Notes: generated from the letters alone by a model not told the origin. 42,609 bases of DNA from Lachnospiraceae bacterium (GCA_017408025.1 JAFQVJ010000016.1:1-42609), one strand, 5' to 3'. Numbered from the stretch's first letter, positions 20,369-29,448 are shown. Numbers and translations: made by a program.

Positions 20369-20524
20369 ATGAATAATACAGATAAGAATAAAAACGCAAA
20401 AAGTGTTTATGATGACGGCAATATTCCAGAAGTGGATCTACCAAATCCTTCTGACAAGGTGGAGCCTGTAGAGCCACTTCCAGAATCCTCAAGACCTAGA
20501 AAAGACGGACCAGGCGGAGAATAA
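20369..20524 (+). CDS. Small acidic proline-rich protein, 51 residues
   Basis: The ATG follows GGAAGG by seven bases. The product starts MNNTDKNKNAKSVYDDG and ends RPRKDGPGGE, with a Pro/Glu/Asp-rich middle (PEVDLPNPSDKVEPVEPLP), no cysteine and no helix. It looks disordered. I recognise no family. The last four codons and the stop lie inside a perfect 20-bp palindrome. It is one of three genes on the plus strand and is divergent from yyaL. Confidence 0.6.
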   Translation: MNNTDKNKNAKSVYDDGNIPEVDLPNPSDKVEPVEPLPESSRPRKDGPGGE

Positions 20525-20554
20525 AGGGAAGTAATTCCCTTTATTCTCCGCCTG
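20511..20554. terminator. Perfect 20-bp palindrome with GTAA loop
   Basis: Left arm 20511-20530, right arm 20535-20554, all 20 pairs matched, loop of four. It begins inside the small ORF and ends four bases before the SDR remnant. No T tract follows on either strand, so it is not a textbook intrinsic terminator, though its place between converging genes suggests transcript-end formation or protection. Confidence 0.6.
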
Positions 20555-20558
20555 AACA

Positions 20559-20855
20559 TTATCTGGTTAATAATCCAGCATCTAATACAAACTGACTGCC
20601 TGTAATATATCTTGCCTTATCACTTGCAAGAAACTTCACTGATTCTACTACATCTTCTGTCTCAATCCATGGAACTGGTAATAGATTTCCTGCTGAACGC
20701 TCTGCAATCTCCTCGGCTGTTGTTCCTTCCATTTCTGCAAGGCCATCATTCATAGGTGTATTTACTGCGTTAAAATGCTCCTCTGAAGAATATCCTGCAT
20801 GAATTCTCTTTGTGCAAAATGATAATTTGTATTTCCCATATAATGTTTCCTCCAA
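20559..20855 (-). pseudogene. Remnant of a short-chain dehydrogenase (SDR)
   Basis: Only the C-terminal 70 or so residues of an SDR remain: NTPMNDGL, then ETEDVVESVKFLASDKARYI and TGSQFVLDAGLLTR. The Rossmann glycine motif and the YxxxK active site are absent. Upstream, a good GGAGG site precedes an ATG whose frame (MGNTNYHFAQREFMQDILQ) runs only 25 codons before stopping, in another frame from the SDR part. This fits an internal deletion that fused the old 5' end to the 3' end. An Rrf2-type site lies at 20862-20883. Confidence 0.75.
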
Positions 20856-20861
20856 TTCCTG

Positions 20862-20883
20862 TTTTCCTATCTATTTAGTATGA
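20862..20883 (-). promoter_or_regulatory. Rrf2-type operator candidate (SDR remnant)
   Basis: Minus strand reads TCATACTA-AATAG-ATAGGAAAA. This matches the sites at 28419-28440 and 29879-29900 with the same spacing, and 24081-24102 in the opposite orientation. Confidence 0.5.
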
Positions 20884-20926
20884 ATTAAGGATAGCACCAT
20901 ATTTTGGATTTGTATAATATGAATAA

Positions 20927-20972
20927 GCTAGTACTCGTTATAATTTTTTCTTATAACAAGTCCTAGCTTTTT
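20927..20972 (+). terminator. Hairpin downstream of mnmA
   Basis: GCTAG-t-ACT-c-GTTATAA pairs with TTATAAC-a-AGT-c-CTAGC. A TTTTT run follows on the plus strand only. It lies about 40 bp past the mnmA stop and could end transcripts from that side, but the T run suits plus-strand transcripts better, and no plus-strand gene precedes it. Confidence 0.45.
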
Positions 20973-21010
20973 AACTTCTCATATGGATTAATGTGGCAAA
21001 AGTTCTATTT

Positions 21011-22177
21011 CTATATAATAACTCCGCCTCCTACAACCTTATTCCCATCATAGCAGACAAGTGCCTGACCAGGTGTGGGGGCTCTCTGTGGTTCTTCGAA
21101 GATGCACTCCATGTGCCCATCATCTCTTTTTCTAAGGACTGCCTTCGCACCCCTATGATTATATCTTATCTTCGCGGTTACATTCATCTCATCCTGCAGC
21201 CCTTCAATGGACATAAAATTAAAATCCTTTGCTACAATATTATTCCACATGAGGTCTTTATTTTCGCCTAACACTACCTCGTTTGTTTCACTGCGAATCT
21301 CTAGCACATACAATCTGTCACCAGCAGGAATTCCCAGTCCCTTGCGCTGTCCAACTGTATAATAAACTATTCCCTTATGTTTTCCTAATATATTTCCTTC
21401 CCTGTCCACAAAATTGCCAGGCAGAATATCATGTGGTGAATTATTCTTAATAAACTCTCCGTACTTTCCATCAGGCACAAAGCATATGTCCTGACTATCC
21501 GGTTTAGAGGCGATAATCAGTCCTGCCTTTTTTGCAATGTCCCTAACTTCATTTTTTGAATATTTGCCGATAGGCATTAATGTTCTTTTCAGTTGTTCCT
21601 GTGTAAGATTATACAATGCGTATGTCTGGTCTTTTTCTTCTGTCACCGACTTAAGCACAGAAAATCTGCCATTTTCCAGCTTTTCCACTCTGGCATAATG
21701 CCCTGTTGCTATATAGTCAGCTCCTATTTCAAGAGAACGGCTAAGCAAAGATTCCCATTTTACGTATCTGTTGCATGCAATACATGGATTTGGGGTTCGT
21801 CCACATTGGTATTCTGATATAAAATAGTCTATAACCTTCTCTTTAAAAGGTGCCTTAAAATTCATTACATAATATGGAATGCCTATCTGGTCTGCAACTC
21901 TTCTCGCATCATCCACAGCACTTAAGCCACAACAGCCACCATTATGAGCCTGGGTATCATATTCTTCATCCTGCCATATCTGCATTGTGACTCCTATAAC
22001 ATCATATCCCTGCTCTTTTAGTAAATATGCTGCTACAGAAGAATCAACACCACCTGACATACCTACCACGACTTTTCCCTTTTTATTACGGTTGTTTATA
22101 TTAATCACGAAAGCTCTATCACCCTTTTCCTTCTTTAATCTGGCTATTTTGTCTTGTACATTCTTAATTTCTTCCAT
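21011..22177 (-). CDS. mnmA: tRNA-specific 2-thiouridylase MnmA
   Basis: 388 residues from the ATG at 22177, which has GGAA six bases upstream; an ATG at 22189 is also possible. It has the PP-loop ATP site VVVGMSGGVDSSVAAYLL, the Cys-bearing segment CGRTPNPCIACNRYVKWESL, the second catalytic cysteine in SKPDSQDICFVPDGKYG, and the tail APTPGQALVCYDGNKVVGGG. MnmA activates U34 of Lys, Glu and Gln tRNAs by adenylation and inserts sulfur. The N-terminus carries about 30 residues more than most homologues (EEIKNVQDKIARLKKEKGDR), possibly a coiled extension. It follows iscU, so cysteine desulfurase, scaffold and thiolase are co-encoded. Confidence 0.95.
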   Translation of the reverse strand: MEEIKNVQDKIARLKKEKGDRAFVININNRNKKGKVVVGMSGGVDSSVAAYLLKEQGYDVIGVTMQIWQDEEYDTQAHNGGCCGLSAVDDARRVADQIGIPYYVMNFKAPFKEKVIDYFISEYQCGRTPNPCIACNRYVKWESLLSRSLEIGADYIATGHYARVEKLENGRFSVLKSVTEEKDQTYALYNLTQEQLKRTLMPIGKYSKNEVRDIAKKAGLIIASKPDSQDICFVPDGKYGEFIKNNSPHDILPGNFVDREGNILGKHKGIVYYTVGQRKGLGIPAGDRLYVLEIRSETNEVVLGENKDLMWNNIVAKDFNFMSIEGLQDEMNVTAKIRYNHRGAKAVLRKRDDGHMECIFEEPQRAPTPGQALVCYDGNKVVGGGVII

Positions 22178-22227
22178 AATAATTTCCATTCTTTTCAGAA
22201 ATAAATTTTTTATAAATATATATTAAT

Positions 22228-22671
22228 CTAGTATGTCTCACTGACATCCTCTTCCTTTTCTGCAATATCATTCACTGGTTTTTCTAAGCCTTCAATAACT
22301 ATATTATTCTTCTCAGCATAGTCCCACAGTGCAGCATGTATTGCCTCCTCTGCCAAAAGTGAACAATGCACCTTTACAGGTGGCAAACCATCCAGTGCTT
22401 CCATAACGGCTTTGTTAGTAACAAGCAATGCTTCTTTAACAGTTTTACCCTTTACAAGCTCTGTAGCCATACTGCTTGTGGCAACTGCTGCTCCACATCC
22501 AAATGTCTTGAATTTAACATCCTGAATAATGCCGTTCTCGTCAATGTCAAGATACATTCTCATGATATCTCCACACTTGGCATTTCCAACTGTTCCAACT
22601 CCGCTTGCATTCTCTATCTCTCCAACATTACGTGGATTATTAAAATGGTCCATTACTTTTTCGCTGTACAT
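22228..22671 (-). CDS. iscU: Fe-S cluster scaffold IscU/NifU N-terminal type
   Basis: 147 residues from the ATG at 22671 (MYSEKVMDHFNNPRNVGEIE), with GGAGG eight bases upstream. The three cluster-ligand cysteines are in place: NAKCGDIM, FGCGAAVATSS and VHCSLLAEEA. Asp after the first Cys is the residue that controls cluster release. The protein receives sulfur from the NifS-type desulfurase encoded immediately upstream (stop and start are adjacent) and assembles a [2Fe-2S] cluster for transfer. The length and single-domain form match clostridial IscU-like scaffolds. Confidence 0.93.
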   Translation of the reverse strand: MYSEKVMDHFNNPRNVGEIENASGVGTVGNAKCGDIMRMYLDIDENGIIQDVKFKTFGCGAAVATSSMATELVKGKTVKEALLVTNKAVMEALDGLPPVKVHCSLLAEEAIHAALWDYAEKNNIVIEGLEKPVNDIAEKEEDVSETY

Positions 22672-22672
22672 A

Positions 22673-23860
22673 TTACTTTCCTCCATTCTTTTTTACAAAG
22701 TCTTCATAAAGTGGTGACATACTTCTAAGTCTATCTACAATGCTCTTAAGTTCATCTACAGTAAAATCAATCTCTTCCTTTGTTGTCTTTTCAGACAAGG
22801 TAAGACGAAGTGAACCGTGAGCAATCTCATGTGGAAGTCCAATTGCCAAAAGCACATGAGATGGATCTAATGATCCTGATGTACAAGCCGAACCGCTTGA
22901 GCCGCATATTCCTTTCTGATCTAAAAGAATCAGCAGGGATTCTCCCTCTATAAATTTGAAGCAGAAGTTTGTATTGTTAGGAAGTCTCTTTTGTCTCTCT
23001 CCATTTAATCTGCTGAAAGGAATTTCCTTTAATACACGTTCTATAAGATAATCTCTAAGCTCTGTTTCATAAGCGATTCTCTCACCTAAAGAAGCCTTGG
23101 CCAGCTCTGCTGCCTTGGCAAATCCCACTATTCCGGGTACGTTGTGTGTTCCGGCTCTTCTTGATCTCTCCTGTGCTCCACCATGAATAAATGAGCGAAT
23201 CTTGACACCCTTTCTGATGTACATAAGTCCGATTCCCTTAGGCCCATTAATCTTATGACCGCTGGCACTTAACATATCAATGTTCATTTTTTCAACATCT
23301 ATGTCAATATGTCCAAAGGCCTGTACAGCATCTGTGTGAAATAACACTCCATGCTTTTTTGCAATTTGTCCTATTTCTTCTATTGGCTGAATTGTACCTA
23401 TCTCATTATTTGCAGTCATTACTGAAATCAGGATAGTGTCTGGTCGAATAGCCTTCTCAAGCTCATCAAGCTTTACACTGCCGTATTCGTCTACATCAAG
23501 ATACGTCACCTCATATCCCTTTTTCTCCAGATATTGGCACGTATGTAGAATGGCGTGATGCTCAATCTTTGTTGTAATTACATGCTTTCCCTTGTTTCCA
23601 TATGCTTCAGCAGTAGCCTTCAGTGCCCAGTTGTCAGACTCTGAACCACCACCTGTAAAGTATATCTCCTCCGATTTGGCATTAATTAAATCAGCCAGCG
23701 TTTCTCTTGCCTTTGTCACCGCCTTGTTTGCCTCTCCCGCAAATGAATAGATTGAAGACGGATTCCCATAATACTCTGTAAAAAACGGAGTCATAGCCTC
23801 CACTACCTCAGGATATACCTGTGTTGTTGCTGCATTGTCTAAATAGATAACTTTACTCAT
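22673..23860 (-). CDS. nifS: Cysteine desulfurase, NifS/IscS type
   Basis: 395 residues from the ATG at 23860 (MSKVIYLDNAATTQVYPEVV), preceded by a purine-rich GGGGAA site. PLP is held by the lysine in SASGHKINGPKGIG. The substrate-loop cysteine is in GSSGSACTSGSLDPSHVL, and the conserved H follows in the VLLAIGLPHEIAHGSLRLTL tail. It converts L-cysteine to alanine and delivers persulfide to IscU and, by relay, MnmA. The start codon lies within the stop region of an Rrf2-regulator remnant, the usual rrf2-nifS arrangement in Clostridia. Confidence 0.94.
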   Translation of the reverse strand: MSKVIYLDNAATTQVYPEVVEAMTPFFTEYYGNPSSIYSFAGEANKAVTKARETLADLINAKSEEIYFTGGGSESDNWALKATAEAYGNKGKHVITTKIEHHAILHTCQYLEKKGYEVTYLDVDEYGSVKLDELEKAIRPDTILISVMTANNEIGTIQPIEEIGQIAKKHGVLFHTDAVQAFGHIDIDVEKMNIDMLSASGHKINGPKGIGLMYIRKGVKIRSFIHGGAQERSRRAGTHNVPGIVGFAKAAELAKASLGERIAYETELRDYLIERVLKEIPFSRLNGERQKRLPNNTNFCFKFIEGESLLILLDQKGICGSSGSACTSGSLDPSHVLLAIGLPHEIAHGSLRLTLSEKTTKEEIDFTVDELKSIVDRLRSMSPLYEDFVKKNGGK

Positions 23861-24064
23861 ATTCCCCACTTCCCTTTCTGTTCCATTCAACTAAATCTGC
23901 CAGTGTTATATTATCCACTACATCATTAATTGCTTTACTTAATTGTTCCCACATCTTCATAGTTTTACAACTGTTACTCTCAATATATTGCCTTTTGTAA
24001 TGATGATACTATCTGCTCTAAGTATTTAGTTGATAACGCTTTCTTTTTGCAATTATTATTCCAT
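23853..24064 (-). pseudogene. Remnant of an Rrf2-family regulator upstream of nifS
   Basis: The ATG at 24064 has GGAG upstream but stops at the second codon after. In another frame the text resumes as LSTKYLEQIVSSLQKA, and then, after a further deletion and shift, SNSCKTMKMWEQLSKAINDV and VDNITLADLVEWNRKGSGE. These match the start-middle and C-terminus of the intact Rrf2 protein encoded at 29449-29865 (KYLEQIISALTKAGYL, NDAVNDVVDGITLQDLVDWQ). The winged-helix recognition part and most cysteine ligands are lost. The remnant's stop (TAA at 23853) lies inside the nifS start. Confidence 0.85.
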
Positions 24065-24080
24065 ATTATCTCCTCGTATA

Positions 24081-24102
24081 TTATACTATTTCGATAGGAA
24101 TT
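24081..24102 (+). promoter_or_regulatory. Rrf2-type operator candidate (rrf2 remnant/nifS unit)
   Basis: Plus strand reads TTATACTA-TTTCG-ATAGGAATT, the same motif as at 28419 and 29879 but inverted relative to the gene. The motif has partial dyad symmetry, so orientation may not matter. Confidence 0.5.
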
Positions 24103-24163
24103 GTAGTATTAGTTATTATAAATAACCCATAATAGTTTTTACCTATACCCCCCAATAATTTTT

Positions 24164-24931
24164 TTAACTGCAACGCACATCTTTCACTAAATCTTTTATA
24201 ACCTCACCTGCTATAATTAGTCCTGCTACGGAAGGCACAAACGCAGTACTTCCCGGTATGTCTCTACGCTCAGTACATTTATGCTCTGCTCCAGGAGGGC
24301 AGATACAGTTTGTCCTGCAGCTGATTGCCATATCCTCAATTGGGCGTGTAGGTATTTCTTCCGAATATACAACCTTTAATTTCTTAACGCCTCTTTTTTT
24401 AAGCTCTCGTCTCATAACCTTTGCCAGAGGACATACCTTTGTATTGTATATATCAGCAACCTTAAACTGGCTGCCGTCCAGTTTATTTCCAGCTCCCATA
24501 CTGCTGATAATAGGAACATTTTTTTCTTTTGATTTCATGACCAATTCAAGCTTTGCAGTTACTGTATCAACCGCGTCCACCACATAGTCATATTCTTCAA
24601 ACGGAAATTCTGACGCATTTTCCGGCAGGAAGAAACAATTGTGTATTCTGACATCTGCTTCTGGATTAATCTCCAAAATGCGTTCTCTCATTACCTCTGT
24701 CTTATACTTTCCTACAGTTTTTCTTGTGGCGATAATCTGTCTGTTTATATTGGTAAGACACACTTTATCATCATCTATCAAATCAAAGCCACCAACACCA
24801 CTCCTGACAAGTGCTTCACATACATATCCTCCAACTCCGCCAATTCCAAATACTGCAACGCGGGATTTACTTAATTTTTCCATAGCTTCTTTACCAAGAA
24901 GCAGCTCTGTTCTTGAAAACTGATTTAACAT
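24164..24931 (-). CDS. tcdA: tRNA threonylcarbamoyladenosine dehydratase (TcdA/CsdL), ThiF/MoeB superfamily
   Basis: 255 residues. It begins MLNQFSRTELLLGKEAMEKL, then the nucleotide-binding motif VAVFGIGGVGGYVCEALVRS and the catalytic Arg segment DDDKVCLTNINRQIIA. The adenylation Asp lies in YDYVVDAVDTVTAK, and the cysteine-rich region (SCRTNCICPPGAEH) and the C-terminal STAFVPSVAGLIIAGEVIKD follow. TcdA uses ATP to cyclise t6A at position 37 of ANN-decoding tRNAs to ct6A. In E. coli it works with the CsdA/CsdE sulfur-transfer pair, which fits its place beside nifS. It ends about 100 bp upstream of the rrf2 remnant. Confidence 0.9.
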   Translation of the reverse strand: MLNQFSRTELLLGKEAMEKLSKSRVAVFGIGGVGGYVCEALVRSGVGGFDLIDDDKVCLTNINRQIIATRKTVGKYKTEVMRERILEINPEADVRIHNCFFLPENASEFPFEEYDYVVDAVDTVTAKLELVMKSKEKNVPIISSMGAGNKLDGSQFKVADIYNTKVCPLAKVMRRELKKRGVKKLKVVYSEEIPTRPIEDMAISCRTNCICPPGAEHKCTERRDIPGSTAFVPSVAGLIIAGEVIKDLVKDVRCS

Positions 24932-25073
24932 AATTACTCCAATATTCTCCTATCATTAAAATAGATCGCCTATATTTCGTCACCATTCCATTAACTATAC
25001 TAACTATTTTTTCACCAATTATCAATAGCCAAAAATATTCCTGATAAACTTTTAATAAGCTCTGGATGTCCAG

Positions 25074-25229
25074 TCAGTTTTTTACTCCATATTTTTCAGT
25101 TTTGTCAATTTGAACTATCTTTCCATCTTGAACTACAATCACCACATTGCCGTACTTAAGCTCTGCTATCATGTTTTTTATCAATTCAAGATTCTTTTCT
25201 AATTCGTCATTGATTTCTTTTTGAATCAT
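25074..25229 (-). CDS. yezD: YezD-family small protein (DUF2292)
   Basis: 51 residues, MIQKEINDELEKNLELIKNM then IAELKYGNVVIVVQDGKIVQ and IDKTEKYGVKN. The yGxVxIvvqdGkivQIdktEK pattern is typical of DUF2292 proteins such as YezD of Bacillus, found with sulfur-assimilation genes. The start at 25229 has an AGAAGGTG ribosome site. Its molecular role is unknown. It lies just 3' of the broken cysK and 5' of tcdA. Confidence 0.8.
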   Translation of the reverse strand: MIQKEINDELEKNLELIKNMIAELKYGNVVIVVQDGKIVQIDKTEKYGVKN

Positions 25230-25269
25230 GCTTCACCTTCTAACCTAGTAAGCATTTGCATTCCTATTT

Positions 25270-25954
<685 letters not shown>

Positions 25955-26019
25955 CGCACACCTCCTTGGTATATTATAAAATATATAAAATAATGAAATT
26001 GTTATAGCTGGTTATAGTT

Positions 26020-27207
26020 TCAATTTATAGCTCCTAATACCGAAACCAGCTTATCTAACGCTTCAGTCAAAATACTTCTTGGACAGGCAATATTAATTCT
26101 TTGATATCCTTCACCTGCTTTTCCAAAGAGGCTTCCTCTGTCAAGCCATAGACCTGCTTTATGGATAATCATTCTATTTAATTCTATATCACTTAATCCA
26201 TAATCTCTAAAATCAAGCCAGACAAGATATGTTCCCTCCAGCTCTGTCATTTTAACCTTAGGAAGCTTTTCCTTCAGATATGCATCTACATATTCAGCAT
26301 TGCTCCTTATAACCTTAAGCACTGCATCAAGCCATTCATCGCCATACTTATAAGCCGCCTCACATGCGACAAGCCCCGGCAGGTTTAGCTGACTATATCC
26401 CGTACCGTTGACCTGTTCAACGAAACTTTTACGCAGTTCATCATTTGCTATAAAGATGTGAGATACCTGAAGACCTGCAATATTGAAGGTCTTACTTGGC
26501 GACGTGCACACTATAGATATGTCCTTGTATTCCTCCTTAACATTTGCAAAGACTGTGTGCTTTCTGGCAAATACAAAATCTGCATGGATCTCATCACTAA
26601 CAACGATGACATTATGCTTTAAACATATATCTCCGATTGTGGCAAGCTCCTCTTTTGTCCATACTCTTCCAACTGGATTGTGGGGATTACATAGGATGAA
26701 TAATTTAACATTCTCGCTCACTATTTTATTTTCAAAATCCTCGTAATCAATGTAATATTTTCCATCCTCATGCTGGACAAGTTCATTTATTACCAATCTT
26801 CGCTTATTGTCCTCAACAACTTCCGAGAAAGGATAGTAAACTGGCTGTTGAATCAATACAGAGTCACCCTCCTCTGTATATGCCCTTACTGCCATAGCCA
26901 ATGCATATACAATTCCCGGTGTCTTTATGAGCCAATTTCCCTTTACGTCCCAGTCATAACGTCTCTTCATCCAGCTGCTAACCACATTAAAATATTCTTC
27001 GTCAGATTCGCTGTAGCCAAATATTCCGTGCTTGACTGTATTCTCAAGTGCCTCAATAATATAAGATGACGTCTTAAAATCCATATCTGCTACCCACAGT
27101 GGAAGAACATCCTTAGGTCTTCCCCTGTTCACTGCAAAATCATATTTTAAGCTTTTTGTATCTCTTCTATCTATAACGGTGTCGAAATCAAGATTTTTCT
27201 CTCCCAT
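26020..27207 (-). CDS. PatB/MalY-type PLP-dependent cystathionine beta-lyase
   Basis: 395 residues. It starts MGEKNLDFDTVIDRRDTKSL with the family hallmark KYDF and LPLWVADMDFKTSSYIIEAL near residue 36. Fold-type I aminotransferase motifs follow: the PLP-contact PGIVYALAMAVRAYTEEGDS, CNPHNPVGRVWTKEEL, VVSDEIHADFVF, and the Schiff-base lysine in TSPSKTFNIAGLQ. The tail has WLDRGSLFGKAGEGYQRINI with the carboxylate-binding arginine. PatB enzymes cleave cystathionine or cysteine to release pyruvate, ammonia and homocysteine or sulfide. The gene lies 50 bp after the transsulfuration gene and probably shares its transcript. Confidence 0.92.
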   Translation of the reverse strand: MGEKNLDFDTVIDRRDTKSLKYDFAVNRGRPKDVLPLWVADMDFKTSSYIIEALENTVKHGIFGYSESDEEYFNVVSSWMKRRYDWDVKGNWLIKTPGIVYALAMAVRAYTEEGDSVLIQQPVYYPFSEVVEDNKRRLVINELVQHEDGKYYIDYEDFENKIVSENVKLFILCNPHNPVGRVWTKEELATIGDICLKHNVIVVSDEIHADFVFARKHTVFANVKEEYKDISIVCTSPSKTFNIAGLQVSHIFIANDELRKSFVEQVNGTGYSQLNLPGLVACEAAYKYGDEWLDAVLKVIRSNAEYVDAYLKEKLPKVKMTELEGTYLVWLDFRDYGLSDIELNRMIIHKAGLWLDRGSLFGKAGEGYQRINIACPRSILTEALDKLVSVLGAIN

Positions 27208-27257
27208 ATTGCCTCCTTCCAGGTTATAACTAACCTTACCAAGTTACTATTATGCAT

Positions 27258-28400
27258 TTAAGAAAATGCCTGCTCCAAATCAGCAATTAAGTCATCTGCA
27301 TTCTCTATTCCAACAGATAGTCTTAAAACTCTGTCCGTTATGCCGTTCTTTGCCAGAATCTCCGGTGGCACATCTGCATGAGTCTGTGTGATTGGATATG
27401 TAATCAATGTCTCCACACCTCCAAGACTTTCTGCAAACTGTATAAGCTCTACCTTGTCCAGAATCTTCTCTACAAGCTCCTTTGATGACACCTCAAATGT
27501 CAGCATTGCACCAAAGCCTCTTGCCTGCTTTTTTATAATCTCATGGCCCGGATGCTCCTCTAATCCCGGATAAATTACTCTGGTTATCTCGCTTCTTCCC
27601 TTTAACCACTGAGCAAGCTTCTTGGCATTATCCTGTGCCTTTTCCATTCTAAGAGCCAAGGTCTTTAAGCCTCTGAGTATTAACCAGCTGTCAAGGGGAG
27701 CAAGACCAGCACCAGTAGTCTTTATTATATATTTAACCTTTCCTGCCAATTCCTGTGAAGCAGCTACAACAAAGCCTGCTAAAGTATCATTATGTCCTCC
27801 AAGGTACTTGGTTCCACTATGGACCACAATGTCTGCGCCTAGCTTAATTGGATTCTGGAAATATGGCGATAAAAATGTGTTATCTACAATCAACAGCAAG
27901 CCATGTCTCTTTGCTATGGCTGATATTTTCTCAATATCAATAACATTCATCATTGGATTGGTAGGAGTCTCTAAGTATATAGCTTTTGTGTTCTCATTTA
28001 TATACTTTTCAATATCCTCCTCACAGAAATTCAGTCTGGTTATATCCAAACCATTTTTCTTGCTGACATTTAAAAACAATCTGACAATGCCACCGTATAA
28101 ATCATCATCAACGATTATGTGATCGCTTGGTGCAAACAGCTCCATCACTGCTGATATAGCTGCCATACCGCTTGAAAATGCAACTGCCTCTACTCCACCT
28201 TCTAAGTTTGCAACCACTTTTTCAACCTGTTCCCTTGTTGGATTCTGAAGTCGGCTGTAATCGTAGCCTGTGCTTTTGCCTAGGCCCAGATGAGCAAAGG
28301 TTGCAGTCTGATAAATAGGAAAGCTAATAGCTCCTGATTTATCGCATGTTTCTTCTCTTTTATCTAAATGTAAACATTTTGTTTCTATATCGTATCCCAT
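27258..28400 (-). CDS. metB: Cystathionine gamma-synthase/gamma-lyase family PLP enzyme
   Basis: 380 residues. It starts MGYDIETKCLHLDKREETCD, contains IYQTATFAHLGLGKSTGYDY and SRLQNPTREQVEKVVANLEG, the PLP lysine in VVHSGTKYLGGHND, and the C-terminal SLGGVETLITYPITQTHADV. These are typical of the Cys/Met metabolism PLP family, which includes MetB, MccB and methionine gamma-lyase. Which reaction it catalyses cannot be settled by eye; the neighbouring cystathionine lyase favours a transsulfuration role. A promoter (TTAACA 28469-28474, 18-base spacer, TATAAT 28445-28450 on the minus strand) precedes an Rrf2-type site at 28419-28440, which overlaps the likely transcription start. GGAGG precedes the ATG. 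Confidence 0.88.
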   Translation of the reverse strand: MGYDIETKCLHLDKREETCDKSGAISFPIYQTATFAHLGLGKSTGYDYSRLQNPTREQVEKVVANLEGGVEAVAFSSGMAAISAVMELFAPSDHIIVDDDLYGGIVRLFLNVSKKNGLDITRLNFCEEDIEKYINENTKAIYLETPTNPMMNVIDIEKISAIAKRHGLLLIVDNTFLSPYFQNPIKLGADIVVHSGTKYLGGHNDTLAGFVVAASQELAGKVKYIIKTTGAGLAPLDSWLILRGLKTLALRMEKAQDNAKKLAQWLKGRSEITRVIYPGLEEHPGHEIIKKQARGFGAMLTFEVSSKELVEKILDKVELIQFAESLGGVETLITYPITQTHADVPPEILAKNGITDRVLRLSVGIENADDLIADLEQAFS

Positions 28401-28418
28401 ATTCTTCCTCCAATTTTC

Positions 28419-28440
28419 TTTTCCTATTGTTTTAGTATGA
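28419..28440 (-). promoter_or_regulatory. Rrf2-type operator candidate (transsulfuration gene)
   Basis: Minus strand TCATACTA-AAACA-ATAGGAAAA, beginning about four bases after the -10 box TATAAT (28445-28450). The block from the -10 box to the site aligns with the one upstream of rrf2 without gaps. A bound repressor here would block initiation. Confidence 0.55.
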
Positions 28441-28483
28441 TTTGATTATACACACTATTTCTATGATGTGTTAATTCAAAAAA

Positions 28484-28522
28484 ATATGGCTTGCTATAGT
28501 TTCATCCTATAACAAGCCATAT
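28484..28522 (-). terminator. Intrinsic terminator of the rrf2-lysR unit
   Basis: On the minus strand ATATGGCTTGTTATAG pairs with CTATAGCAAGCCATAT, followed by TTTTTTT. The single arm difference gives a G-U pair in the minus-strand RNA, consistent with this direction. It starts 15 bp after the lysR stop. Confidence 0.85.
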
Positions 28523-28536
28523 CTATACCGCATATA

Positions 28537-29445
28537 CTACAATACTTTCTCTTTATACTTCTGCAATTCCTCTATATACTTTTCACCTAAAATACTAAGT
28601 GGCATTTTTTTATGCTTAATATAACCTATAGTCATGGTCTCATCAGTATTGAGAGGCACTGCAGCATATTCGTCTCCGTTTAATTCTTCACAGATAATAC
28701 CCGAACACAAGGTATAACCATTCAAACCTACCATAAGATTAAGAAGCGTCGCTCTGTCATCCGCTTTAATAATCTGTCTGTAATCATACGTGCTCAACAC
28801 CTCTTCAGCGAAATAAAATGAATTATTGTCGCCCTGTTCAAAGGACAAGCATGGATACTGCTGCAGTTCTTCAAAATCAATTATCTCTTTGTCTGCCAGC
28901 GGGTTAGATTTGCTTAAATATACATAAATCTTACATTCAAACAGAGGGATAAATTCCAACTCGTGTTCCTTTAAAATCTTATCAATGAATTTCTCATTAA
29001 ATTCATTCTTGTAGACAATTCCTATCTCACTTCTATTTAATTGAACATTTTCAATGACTTCACTTGTTTTTGCCTCATGTACTGCAAACTCATATTCATC
29101 CATGCCAAAAGCCTTTGCCATTCGTATAAATGCTTCAACTGCAAATGTATAATGCTGCATAGATACACTGAACTTCTTTTTACTTGCCACATTATCAACA
29201 TAACGCTCTTCTATCAAACGATAATGATCTAACATCTGTCTGGCATATCCAAGGAATTCTTCTCCCTCTGGAGTGATAACTATTCCCCTGTTGGAACGGA
29301 TAAAAATCTCTATGTGTATCTCATTCTCCAAATCCTTGATTGTATTGGAAAGACTTGGCTGAGTGACAAAAAGCTCTGCTGCTGCCTTATTCATAGATTT
29401 GTTATCTGCAATTGCAACTGCATATCTTAATTGCTGTAATGTCAT
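28537..29445 (-). CDS. LysR-family transcriptional regulator
   Basis: 302 residues. The N-terminal winged helix reads MTLQQLRYAVAIADNKSMNK then AAAELFVTQPSLSNTIKDLE, a clear LysR helix-turn-helix, followed by the linker helix and a type 2 periplasmic-binding-like effector domain (CKIYVYLSKSNPLADKEIID; PCLSFEQGDNNSFYFAE). In sulfur clusters such proteins (CysB or CysL-like) sense O-acetylserine or related metabolites; the effector here is not known. The start is four bases after the rrf2 stop, so both are made from one transcript, which ends at the terminator at 28484. Confidence 0.9.
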   Translation of the reverse strand: MTLQQLRYAVAIADNKSMNKAAAELFVTQPSLSNTIKDLENEIHIEIFIRSNRGIVITPEGEEFLGYARQMLDHYRLIEERYVDNVASKKKFSVSMQHYTFAVEAFIRMAKAFGMDEYEFAVHEAKTSEVIENVQLNRSEIGIVYKNEFNEKFIDKILKEHELEFIPLFECKIYVYLSKSNPLADKEIIDFEELQQYPCLSFEQGDNNSFYFAEEVLSTYDYRQIIKADDRATLLNLMVGLNGYTLCSGIICEELNGDEYAAVPLNTDETMTIGYIKHKKMPLSILGEKYIEELQKYKEKVL

Positions 29446-29448
29446 ATC

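Noticed and set aside
28401-28536. SAM riboswitch or T-box leader before the transsulfuration gene
   Set aside because: The leader is too short; only a promoter, the 22-bp site and the lysR terminator are present.
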